Origin: Climacteris rufus | Taxonomy: Eukaryota; Chordata; Aves; Passeriformes; Climacteridae | DNA length: 64,000 bases | Assembly: GCA_013398175.1 (NCBI GenBank) | Contig: VZRZ01002224.1 | Location: forward strand, 62,001 to 126,000 | Reading direction: 5' to 3' | In this document: in pieces, positions 11,901-20,995 of the stretch | Numbering within the stretch: position 1 is the stretch's first letter | How the letters are laid out: each line of letters begins with the position of its first letter | Position numbers and translations under genes: made by a program | Notes under the pieces: model-generated | The model's input: the letters and a program-made list of their open reading frames with translations, nothing else | Told to the model about the DNA's origin: nothing | Database searches by the model: none

Positions 11901-14048
11901 GTTCAGGATGTGGAAATTTGACCATAAAGACTGTCCAAAGTCTGAGCCCAACTGTTAAACCTCAAACACAACTGTAGCATTTATTGACTCTACCTAAATG
12001 TGCCCCAGGACCAGCTATCCTCTTGGAATTCTGAGCTCCTGGAGTCGTCAGTGCCGCCCCTACGCTGGAAGAGCCATCAGGTTTATCTCAGGAATTGCTG
12101 AATCTCCTCTCTGCTGTACATGACTATCGGTGTAGTCACTCTGAGTACCTTTTCCCTCCTATCTGGTTGCATTTTTTTTAATGTAATGACCACAATTAAA
12201 ACTTTTTATTGGTGCTGATACAGCATCTCTTACAGTTGCTGTAGCCTTCCTTATTGATGAAATCTCAAAGGACTCTGCCAGCAGCAAACACAATATATTT
12301 CTGCTGTTTAACTTCCCATAAAGGTCTTTGATCACAGTTTTCAGAATGACAAAGCCCTGTGCTCTCTGCCTATGCCTGGCATTCACAGAAAGGACATCCA
12401 GGCATTCTATATCCCTTACTTTGCAATATAATATAAAATGATTAATATAACAAAACCCACCTATGCTGTCTTTGCATACAGGCTGTAAAAAAGCGGTTGT
12501 TGGGATCTGAGGATATTTTTGTGTGTGTTTTGTTTTGTGTTCAAGCCTCAGGTTCAGTAGCTTTTCACCTAATATATTAAATGTCACAGGGGATTGTATC
12601 CAATGTGATATTCCAGATATTTCCTGATGACAGAAGGAGTCAGAACTCCAGGTATGCTCTGAGCTGTAAGAAGTGCAAGAAACCAAAGTAAAAGTGATTT
12701 GAATTGATACCCTATTTAATTATAAACCTGTACCAGGTAAGTTCACCTGCAGTTTCTGTGTTGCTGACAATGAACACAAAACTTCTGGTTTGCTAAAAGG
12801 ACTTATTATGGGAGTATGCACATAAGCAGGTAACTGATGCTAACAGTGCTACAGGGTAAATGAAAACTTTGTTGCTCCTGGTCTCCTTGTGCTTGGGAGA
12901 TGTTGGTAAAGTTAGCCCTTCTTCATTTTATAAAGCAGTGCTTGTGGTTCATTACTTGTGTCTGCAGTAAATATTACAATATCAAATAATTGTGGCTGAA
13001 AAGTCAGACCTCAAAGGAGTAAATAAAATATATTTGCTACCTAACAAGTTTAGGCTAAATCCCTGCATTCTTTGTGTGCTGCAGGTGGAAAGTGCTGGTT
13101 TGTGGCAGATTGCTCCCAATCTCAGCTGAAGTGATGGGGAATGGGTTGCTTGGGATCAAATCATACAGATCTTTATGGAATCTCTGGGAATCAGTAAGTT
13201 GAAGCAGTTACCTCCAGGGCCTGTGAACTGAGCATGGCTACGTGCTTTAGGCTGCTAATGTTTAGCTTGTAAACCAATTACTCCTCCAAATCAGTGGGAA
13301 GCACATTTCTGCCAGAGGCTGGGGGAGCTCCTGCAGTGTCAGAGTTCAGGAGCTCTGACTGCTCTGCTCATGGCATATGGGACATGTCCTGGGCAGGTGG
13401 TACCTGGGACAGACCCTGAGAGTGTCTGCTTCAAGGACATGCCGAAATTTTAAGGTTTGTAGATGCCACCAAGTAGGTTTTGCATGTTAGCAATGGGGAT
13501 GGCTTTCTCCCTGTTAAATTACATGGGATTTGAGTTGAATATTTTATTAGTTACCATAGTGATGGCTACTTGACTTTGTTGTAGGTGTTTTATTTAAATA
13601 TAGCAAAAGAAATTGCTAGAGCTTGGGGTTCTGTCTTCAAAAATTCAATTTAAGCAAAGCCTGACAGCTACTCTGTGTTAGAGTGCACAAAATAGCTTGA
13701 GAAACCACAGAGCTTCTACCACATAAAACCACAGAACCACACAATCCTGTAATTTGAAGAGTGGACAAACTTATTTTGGCACTTCTTGTGGATGGAAGAC
13801 TGAAGTTTAGAGCCAGTCAATGTTTTCAGGCAGTTTGTAAATGGCTGTGAGTAACCAAGGGCTTGCACAGGCTGAAATGCCCCATCCTGCATGAGGTGAG
13901 CCATGGCCGGACCGAAAGTTTCAGCTCCCCCAGACATGATCAGCTGCAAAACTGAATCTAAAATAAACTTCCAGAAAAACCAGAGGGTTTCTAGTCCAGC
14001 CGTCCACTTTAGAGTTGAAAAAAAGGGATTTGAAAGTCCCCTGCCTGC

Positions 14049-14293
14049 TGGCTCACAGGGTGCTGGTTGTGTACAGAGTCCTGGTGTGGTGCTGGACTGC
14101 TTCACAGGGCAGTGCAGTGGCACTGCTGTTGTGCTGGTTTTGTGCAGGGTGGTGTTGGTTTTGCAAGGGGTGCTGGGGTGGTGGTGCTGGGCTGTTTCAG
14201 AGGCTGCTGGTTTGCTGCTGGTGTGGTGCTGGGTATGCACAGGGTGCTGGTGTGGTGCTGAGATGGTGCTGGATGAGCACAGGGCGCTGTGTC
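14049..14293. repeat. Degenerate GTGCTGG-type minisatellite
   Basis: Many imperfect copies of words such as gtgctggtgtggtgctg and cacagggtgctgg over about 245 bases. The Cys/Trp/Gly/Val-rich open frames across it are by-products of the repeat. Confidence 0.75.
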
Positions 14294-15655
14294 ACCTTTG
14301 AGAGCCTAAAGGCAACCGAGCCAAAAAGCCCTGCAGCAGCAGGTCCTGGTCCTGCTCTGGGTCATTTCAGTGTTTATGTTGTGTTCTGAGAGTGAGGTCC
14401 CATCTCGGACAGGTTTAACTGACTCTTCTCAAGTCAGTGGATGAGGTAAAACCATTTTCAGCAGAGCAAAACACAACTCTCTGGAACTCTGCATGGAATG
14501 AACCGACTTTGAGCAGTGACTATGGTGCCTGAATTCAGCAATATTTGCTAAAGCTTTCACTGGGAACATGGTGCAGGATTTGCTTGTTTCTGCACTTAAC
14601 CTGCTCTATCTTATCTCACAATCTATCTTGCAACAATAGCAAGCCCAAGGCTGTGGTATCTTATATGTGTGAAAATCTTGTTTACAACGGACTCTACATT
14701 TCCTCCCGTCAGGTTTAACTACAATTTCTGTTGTTTTTTTCTTTGCCTCATTTGTCAAAATCAAATCCAGGATAGCTGCAGGTTGTGGTCGCTGGATGCT
14801 CCCTGCGAGGCAGCTGGTTAATTAAAACAAAATGACTTAAGAGATGACAATCTGATGGCCGGTAATTAGAAGATGTGGAGCATTAGTGATTTCCTGCTGA
14901 CTAGGGGAGGCTTGGTAGATTACTGGCAACACATCTTTGGATCTACTCATTTAAAACAATTAAAGAAAGGAAAAAAAAAAATGAGAGTTGACAATTACTC
15001 GTAATGGAATGTGAGAAGAATGAGATCAGCATCTCTCTTTTTTCTGCTACAAGATGATCTCAAGATTCAAGAACCTGCAGTTTCCTGTAAAGACCACACA
15101 GCAATTATCATATATGCCCTCCCTTAAACAATGACAAGAAACTTTCTTGTCAACTTTTATTAGTACTTTGTTCCCCCATCCCTCCCCACTTTCAGAGACC
15201 TGTCTTTATATATTTTTATATGAGCCCTTTTATATTTATAAAATATAAAGGAGGATTCCTCTGCTCTATTTTCAGTTGAGTCACAAATCTAAAAGCTCAG
15301 AGGGCACCACCTGCTCCTCTTTCCATGTCTTCACCACTCACCAGGGTCTGAGCATTATTTGGTAACACGATATCAGGCAGATACCAACCGCCTTATCTGA
15401 AGACTTTCTAGTGGGCAGTAGCAGAGACAGCAGAGGTGATAACCCTCACAGCCAGACTCTTCCCTGGAGACAAGGCAGGCTTGGATGCTCCCATGCTGAG
15501 GCGTTAGAGGAGGAAGAGGAGGAAGAGCACTCAGTGTGGTGGGTGCTGCAGAGGAGACACGTGAGGGATTGGTGTCTGGTGACATTTGCTTCTGCACAAA
15601 GGCCCTGAGCAGCACCAAATGTCATTGTGCCATTCACCGGCTGCACCTGACTTGG

Positions 15656-16090
15656 AATGACAGAATCACAGGATGGTTTGGGTTGGAAGGGAGCTTAAAG
15701 TCCATCCTATTCCACCCCCTGCCATGGGCAGGGACACCTTCCACTATCCCAGGTTGCTCCAAGCCCTGACCAAGCTGGCCTTGAACATTTCCAAGGATGG
15801 ACTAATCACAGCTTCTCTGGGAATTCTATTCCAGTCCCTCACCACCCTCACAGGGAAGAATTTCTTCCCACTATCCCATCTAACCCTACCCTCTGGCAGT
15901 GTGAAGACATTCCCTCTTGTCCAGTCACTCCAGGCCCTTGTCCAAAGTGCCTCTCCAGCTCTCTTGGAGCCCCTTGAGACACTGGAAGAGGCTCCAAGGT
16001 CTCCCTGGAGCCTTCTCTTCTCCAGACTTAGGATTTGGAAGAGAAGAAAACTGGTCAGACCTACACCCAGCCTCTGCCAGAGGTCATGAG
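15656..16090 (-). mobile_element. CR1 LINE 3' fragment
   Basis: On the - strand this reads as the 3' end of an avian CR1 retroposon: the conserved tract ending in the tail resembling CCTTCCAACCCAAACCAT lies at the left edge (15660-15700), preceded by the typical ggaaggtgtccctgcccat and ggagcaacctgg blocks. It is 5' truncated, as most CR1 copies are, and has no intact open frame. Confidence 0.9.
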
Positions 16091-17804
16091 AGGACTGGGG
16101 ACAAGCAGAGCCATATAAGCATGTTGTGATGCTTCCAAGATCTCCCCCACCACTGGAGAGCTCCGGTTGGGTCCTTCCCAAAACATATGTGGGGCTGGGC
16201 ACTGAGGTGTCACACCTCTTTGTCTTTTAAATTGCATTACAAAAAAGGGAATTGTTTAAGCTTGCACTGTATTATCAAAACCTGGGTCATAATTAAAACT
16301 GGGAATGCTGAAAACCAGGAGTGATTAAAACCATTTCCAGTTCTTCGGAAAGGGCAAGGGAAAGCCAGGTGAGTATGAAAAGATGAGAGTAAGAGTTTTA
16401 GAAGTTGTTTTCTCAAAGTTATAAACACCAAAGGACATGCTGAAATATGAAAATATTCAGCTACGAGGAAAGAGAAGGAAATACCCAGAACTATTGCAAC
16501 AATAAATGTGCCAAGTTTAGAACATCTTTCAGTCATCCTCACTTTCTGGAATTAGATTGTGCAATTTATTTTTTTTCTAGCAAATAAATGAGTTTTGTTT
16601 TTAATGAAGAAATGTTAAAGCTCCCTTATATTTCACTTTGAAAGATCTATAAAAGTGAAATGTGGAACTCATTCTTCCATGCCAATGATTAGAAGCCCAA
16701 AATACATCTGTTCCACATGAACAGCTTCAGCCTTTGCTTTCACAGAAGAACAGCTATATTTGTAGTAACTCTAAATGCATTCCTGTTGATTTCATTCTTG
16801 TGTATTCTAACATGCAAAGTCAGAAAAAAAGGTCACAATCTTGATTGAAATCAAGTTTCAAGCATCCAGATGTTAAGGAAAAAAATGCTGCAATATTAAA
16901 CTGAACCTGCATATTTGATTAGCAAATCAATTTTTTTAAATTTTTTTTTCTACAAGTATCAAGACTCACCACTAAACCAGGGCTGTAAAGACAGAGGATC
17001 CCTGTCAGAGTGTCAGAACAATTGCTTGGATTTACTGCTTGGACTTCTGAGCTCATTTACAGCTGTGAAGGGCTTAATTTGCCTGCAGCTTTCTTTACTG
17101 CTTATACCTGTTGCAGTATCCAGTTTATTTGCAATTAGTTTTCAGAATCTGGATTCCTGACTGATTTTCCCCCCAAATAGCTAACAACTTTCTTAACTCC
17201 TGAAATCTAGGTGGCACTATGAATTCTCAAGTGAATTTAAGTTTTGGGGAATGAGTTATTTAGGGTATTTTAAACTGTGTTGTGAATTTGTGCTTGAATT
17301 CCACTACTGTTCTATTGGAATTCTGCACTGAGCTCTTGAGAAAAAGGCTAATTTATGTACAAGAATGTCTTAAAATAAGCCTCCATAATTACAAAAATGC
17401 AGTGTTTAAATTTATAGTAAAAACCCACACACTGCTGGCAAAACTATAACTGCATCTGGAAAACATTAAGGATGCTATTAAAATAGTCTAGCATAAACTA
17501 GAAATGAGACTGGAATTACAGTGTTGCTTACTTAACCATTTTTAGGAAATATATCTTGAATATGATCTACTTTCCTATTTGATTTTTTGATAAAGCACCA
17601 TACTGTGTCTTATTTACCAATGAGAATTAATTACTTACTCTGTTATCTATTTCAGAAAAATCCATGGCTCGGACTTTTTAAAGTGTCTTCTTACAGTTGT
17701 TGATAATTTAAAACACAACCAGGTGGTTGCTGGTTCAGACATCAGGGAAAAAGTAACAGGGAGATCTCAAAGGAGAATAAAAATCACAATAATTAAAAAC
17801 TTAT

Positions 17805-17810
17805 TTTATT
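17805..17810 (-). terminator. KLF2: KLF2 poly(A) signal
   Basis: AATAAA on the - strand (tttatt on +), about 0.7 kb downstream of the KLF2 stop and at the end of a region with AU-rich elements. It is the best-placed signal for KLF2. Confidence 0.7.
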
Positions 17811-17889
17811 AAAAAGATGAAATGTTTTCAAACATTGAAAAAATTTGCTTTTATAAAAACAGAAATAGGCAAAATACCCATTTGTCTTC

Positions 17890-17932
17890 TATTTACATAT
17901 ACAATATTTCTCATTGTATAAAACTATTTACA
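17890..17932 (-). promoter_or_regulatory. KLF2: Two Pumilio response elements in KLF2 3' UTR
   Basis: On the transcribed (-) strand TGTAAATA occurs at 17897-17890 and again at 17932-17925. Both match the PUM1/PUM2 consensus UGUANAUA exactly and lie about 85-125 nt before the poly(A) signal. Function is inferred from the motif only. Confidence 0.5.
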
Positions 17933-18022
17933 ATATATAAAAAAAATACAGTAAAATAGGTTATTTCCTTACAAGACATCAAGCCCTGTACTTCTAGTGT
18001 AGATCATGGCAAACAACAATAT

Positions 18023-18030
18023 TATTGCAC
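18023..18030 (-). promoter_or_regulatory. KLF2: miR-25/32/92/363-family 8mer seed site in KLF2 3' UTR
   Basis: The mRNA-sense strand reads GTGCAATA, a full 8mer match to the seed family AUUGCAC. KLF2 repression by miR-92a is established in mammalian endothelium, so a site in this bird 3' UTR is likely to be functional. Confidence 0.6.
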
Positions 18031-18512
18031 CTGTGAACCAGTCTAACAAGAGGAGTGTTCTCTTAGCCATGCCTTCAACTGAGATCTAAACTAACATCGT
18101 TAGCTACAGTAACATTCATTTTATCTCTTCTAGGGTAGACTTCAGGCAGTTTCCATACAAACATTGTCTTGCAAAGCTTAGGACTGGGCAGCTAGAATTG
18201 GAAAGAAAACATATTTACAGCTTCTTCTATACAATCTGTATGGAGTCTTACGGAGTTTACCCTTCACAGAAGCTGCATAAATAACCCCTCTTCTCCTGAC
18301 CGGGACGGGCAGGTCGCTGATTCAGTCACGGCAGATGCTCTGCAGGAGGTGCCTGGCTAAGCCTCCCTGTGCCAAATCCTCAGCGTCCGTCCTGGAGCGT
18401 CGATCGGTGCCTCCTACGTAGTACCAGCTACAGGCTTTTAACGCTTCTGCACCTGAGCAGTTAAATAAAGTCCACTGTTGGCAGGGCAGAGTCCCTGGGG
18501 CTACGTGTGCCA

Positions 18513-18688
18513 CTACATGTGCCGCTTCATGTGCAAAGCCAGGTGGTCTGACCTGGAGAATGCCCTGTCACAGAGGTGGCACTGGAAGGGCCGGTGACCC
18601 GTGTGCTTGCGATAGTGACGGGTGAGCTCGTCGGAGCGCGCAAACTTCCAGCCGCAGCCTTCCCAGTTGCAGTGGTAGGGCTTTTCAC
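18513..18688 (-). CDS. KLF2: KLF2 coding exon 3 (fingers 2 and 3)
   Basis: Starts with the second and third bases of the linker Gly (GEKPYHC) and encodes finger 2 (CNWEGC...HYRKH) and finger 3 (CHLCDRAF...HMKRH), then Met and TAG at 18515-18513. The base-contacting residues of the KLF fingers are intact. Confidence 0.97.
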
Positions 18689-20195
18689 CTGTTGGGGAAA
18701 TCGGAGAGGGTGACTCAGCACGGCATCACATGCCAGGCAACCTGACGAGTTTTATCGCAGAGTATCCCTTTATTTGCTACCAAGCCCTTCCACAGCAAGG
18801 TCCAAGTGCTTTTAAGCTAAACTACTAGAAATTCCTTTACTTGCCCATACCTGCAGGGAAAATCTTTGGAGAAAGGGCTTTAGAAGCCCTTAGAAAAGCT
18901 TGGACTACATATCTATAGGAAACCACCTGGACGTCACAGACCTGACGACCTGCCATAGCTCAGCTGTGACTTTAACAGACTACAGGGTAAAAGCCCAGGC
19001 AGCAAACTGTTTTATACAGAGCTATCCCAACCTACACATGGCACATCTCCGGATGAAGGCCACCAGCAATATTTACCTGTGTGTGTCCTGAGGTGGGCCT
19101 TCAGGTGTGAGCTCTTGGTGTAGGTCTTCCCACAACCTGCGTAGGTGCATGTGTGAGTGGCCGTCCTCTTCCTTGGCCAGGACCGACGTCCTCGCTTTGG
19201 TTTGGAGTCCAGCAGCTCCAGAGGGGAGGAAGGTGGGGTGAGCATGCCCCTGGGAGCCGAGGGCTGTAAGGGCAGGCTGTCCTCAAAAAGGCCAAACTGC
19301 GATGTGTTCTGGTACTGGAGGTGGGTCTGTGGGTGGTGGAAGCTGGAGGCCGGGTGGTAGCTTTGCTGGAAGGACACGGATGAGGGGCACATCATCTGTG
19401 TGTGGCAGTCATTCACAATGAGATCGTCAGGGCTCAGCGGAGGTGTCTCTGCCCCAGGGATCTGGGGGGAACTGGCCACCCGGGGCTGCTCGAAGGCCAT
19501 CATGCAGGTCACGTTCCCCTCCTGCTTTATCTTTGGGCAAGCCTGCGGCACCAGACCCAGGACCGGTCCGTAATTGTCCATATCAGGTTCGGGCTTTATG
19601 TTCTCAATGAACTGCGGGCCCCCGAAGGTGGGTGTCACAAAGAAACGCCCGTGGACGCTGCCAGGAGAACAGTAGCTGGAGTCCATCTCTGAACGCATCA
19701 TCTCTGGCATGATGCCGGCGTTGTAGGGCGGGGGGCTGCTCTGCTCCAGGGCACTGTAGCATCCCGAGGACGGGTTTGTCTGGTAAAAGCCACCGCTTTC
19801 GCCTTGGGCAAGGGGATAGTCCCCGCCGGCAGCGCCCTGGCCGTAGCCGTCGCTGCCCATGGAAAGGATAAAATCCAGCACGTTGTTGAGATCCTCATCC
19901 TCTTTGCGTGGGGAGAGGCTGCCCCAGGTGCCGGCGGGGGTCTTGGCCTCCTGCTCGCATTTCCACCTCTGGGGAGAGAGAAAAAGGAGAGGGTTAGAGG
20001 TGCCGTTCGCCTTGGGGGCGACGGGGGACAGGGAGGGACGGACTCGGGGCGCAGCGGGGCCGCGGCTCCGCCGCCCACCCATGCGATGAGCCGTCGGTGC
20101 TGAGCGCGGGGGACACTCACTTCGTGCAGGGCTTTCTCGCGGCAGGGGCTGGCGAAGGTGGCGAAGGAGGGCAGGGCGGTGTCGCTCAGCGCCAT
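18513..20195 (-). CDS. KLF2: KLF2, Krueppel-like factor 2 (three coding exons)
   Basis: Zinc-finger transcription factor that binds CACCC/GC boxes; induced by laminar shear in endothelium and required for T-cell quiescence. Exons (- strand): 20195-20121, 19968-19077, 18688-18513; phases close to 380 aa (human 355). The N-terminus MALSDTALPSFATFASP is the KLF2 signature, followed by LNNVLDFILSMG. Two SUMO-type sites (IKPEP, IKQEG), two TPP-type phosphodegrons (TPPLSPDD, LTPPSSPLELL), the NLS KPKRGRRSWPRKR and three C2H2 fingers (about residues 299-321, 329-351, 359-379) end at ...MKRHM-stop. The middle is less Gly/Pro/Ala-rich than in mammals. KLF4 and KLF1 are excluded by the N-terminus and synteny. 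The start is fixed by homology and by the splice phase. Confidence 0.97.
19077..19968 (-). CDS. KLF2: KLF2 coding exon 2 (activation/inhibitory region, NLS, finger 1)
   Basis: Starts after a ctctccccag acceptor with RWKCEQE and ends within the linker Gly codon after finger 1 at a gtaaat donor. It holds the acidic NNVLDFIL segment, both SUMO-like sites, both FBXW7-type degron motifs and the basic NLS. The frame stays open on the - strand far upstream through the intron and promoter; that is a GC-rich accident, because exon 1 is in another frame. Confidence 0.95.
20121..20195 (-). CDS. KLF2: KLF2 coding exon 1
   Basis: 25 codons from the ATG at 20195 to ...REKALHE, ending in phase 0 at a gtgagt donor (20120 downward). 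The intron to exon 2 is only 152 bp and GC-rich. Confidence 0.95.
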
Positions 20196-20204
20196 GGTGC
20201 GGGA

Positions 20205-20345
20205 CGAGCGCGGCCGGCCGCCCTCCGCACCTTATAACGCGGGCGCGGGCGGCCTCAGGCCAATTGCAGGAGCGGAGGAAGCGCGTCCCGGACGGGGCGG
20301 GCGGGAGGCAGCGGCTCGGGCGCAGCCTAAATTTAGCCCCGGTAT
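20205..20345 (-). promoter_or_regulatory. KLF2: KLF2 core promoter
   Basis: Reading toward the gene: a MEF2 palindrome (20336-20327), GC boxes (about 20305-20285), an ETS-like CTTCC (about 20280), an inverted CCAAT box (CCAAT on + at 20260-20264) and a TATA-like TTATAA (20233-20238). This matches the mammalian KLF2 promoter logic (MEF2 site upstream of the TATA). If that TATA is used, the 5' UTR is unusually short (about 10 nt), so the true start site needs CAGE data. Confidence 0.65.
20327..20336. promoter_or_regulatory. KLF2: MEF2 site in KLF2 promoter
   Basis: CTAAATTTAG is a perfect palindrome matching the MEF2 consensus YTA(A/T)4TAR. It lies about 135 bp upstream of the ATG. In mammals a MEF2 site here links MEK5-ERK5 and flow signalling to KLF2. 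Confidence 0.65.
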
Positions 20346-20457
20346 AAAAGGACGCGGCGGCGGCGGTCCGAGCCCGAGCGGGGCGGAGCGGAGCGGGGAC
20401 GGGCCCCCTTAGCCGCCCTCCCCTCGGCGCGGGGATCGCGGGCGGCCGGGGAGCCGC

Positions 20458-20682
20458 GACCCCCACATCGGGCAGTGGCCGCGGGGCTGTGACCCCCACA
20501 TCGGGCAGTGGCCGCGGGGCTGTGACCCCCACATCGGGCAGTGGCCGCGGGGCTGTGACCCCCACATCGGGCAGTGGCCGCGGGGCTGTGACCCCCACAT
20601 CGGGCAGTGGCCGTAGAGCCGCGGCCCCCACGTCGGACAGCGGGCGTGGTGCCGCGACCCCCTACTCGGCCAGCGGCTGATG
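20458..20682. repeat. 33-bp GC-rich minisatellite upstream of KLF2
   Basis: About 6.8 tandem copies of a 33-bp unit, starting at 20458, 20491, 20524, 20557, 20590, 20623 and 20656. The central copies are identical and the last three drift. Each central unit has three CpGs. The 11-residue periodic peptides seen in its open frames follow from the unit length being a multiple of three. Confidence 0.95.
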
Positions 20683-20689
20683 ACGGGAC

Positions 20690-20995
20690 ACTGAGGGCGC
20701 CGTGCCCCCCGTGAGCTGGGGGGACGCCGAGGGGTCTCTACGTCCCCAGAGGATGCTGAGGGATGAGATGCCGTGGAGGGGGTCTATACTCCAGGGACAC
20801 TGAGGGACCCTCTTTTGCGCCGAGACAGACTGTGAGGGACTTTGGTGGGATGGGGGGGCCACAGGGGACCCTGCCCTGGAAACACCTATGGGACCCTTCC
20901 TGACATGAGGGGACCCTGTGCTGAGACACACTTTGAGGGACCTGCTGTGAGGTGAGGGGTACTGAGGGGTCCTTGCCCTGGAGACACTAAGAAAG
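20690..20995. repeat. Degenerate repeats of gacactgagggaccc type
   Basis: Loose copies of ggacact, gagggacc and ggggaccctg recur every 35-60 bp after the minisatellite. This is probably an older, decayed satellite. Confidence 0.5.

Larger units (their letters stand above)
5940..17784. other. EPS15L1 3' UTR and EPS15L1-KLF2 intergenic DNA
   Basis: This is the tail-to-tail interval between EPS15L1 and KLF2. The first part must be EPS15L1 3' UTR; a plausible poly(A) signal is AATAAA at 7953-7958 followed by T- and GT-rich sequence, with later candidates near 9075 (ATTAAA) and 10788-10793 (AATAAA). The rest is AT-rich with a TG/TA microsatellite, a GTGCTGG-rich degenerate repeat, one CR1 fragment and several unassigned reading frames. 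No conserved protein was recognised. Confidence 0.7.
17786..18512 (-). other. KLF2: KLF2 3' UTR (inferred)
   Basis: Non-coding sequence between the KLF2 stop and its likely poly(A) signal. It is AU-rich at the distal end with several AUUUA-type words, as expected for an immediate-early mRNA with a short half-life. It holds a miR-25/92-type seed match at 18023-18030 and two Pumilio consensus words at 17890-17897 and 17925-17932. Confidence 0.7.
19700..20420. other. KLF2: CpG island over KLF2 exon 1 and promoter
   Basis: Strongly GC- and CpG-rich block covering the start of exon 2, intron 1, exon 1 and the promoter, in contrast to AT-rich flanks. Confidence 0.75.

Noticed and set aside
13903..14389. 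Cys/Trp/Val-rich frames around 14.0-14.4 kb.
   Set aside because: Produced by the GTGCTGG-type repeat; the same pattern appears in several frames.
15673..16202. 138- and 152-codon frames on both strands.
   Set aside because: Both lie within the CR1 fragment and are repeat-derived, not host genes.
19012..20631. Continuous 539-codon - strand frame suggesting an N-terminally extended KLF2.
   Set aside because: It runs through the minisatellite, promoter and intron 1 in a frame different from exon 1; KLF2's known N-terminus and splice sites explain the gene fully.
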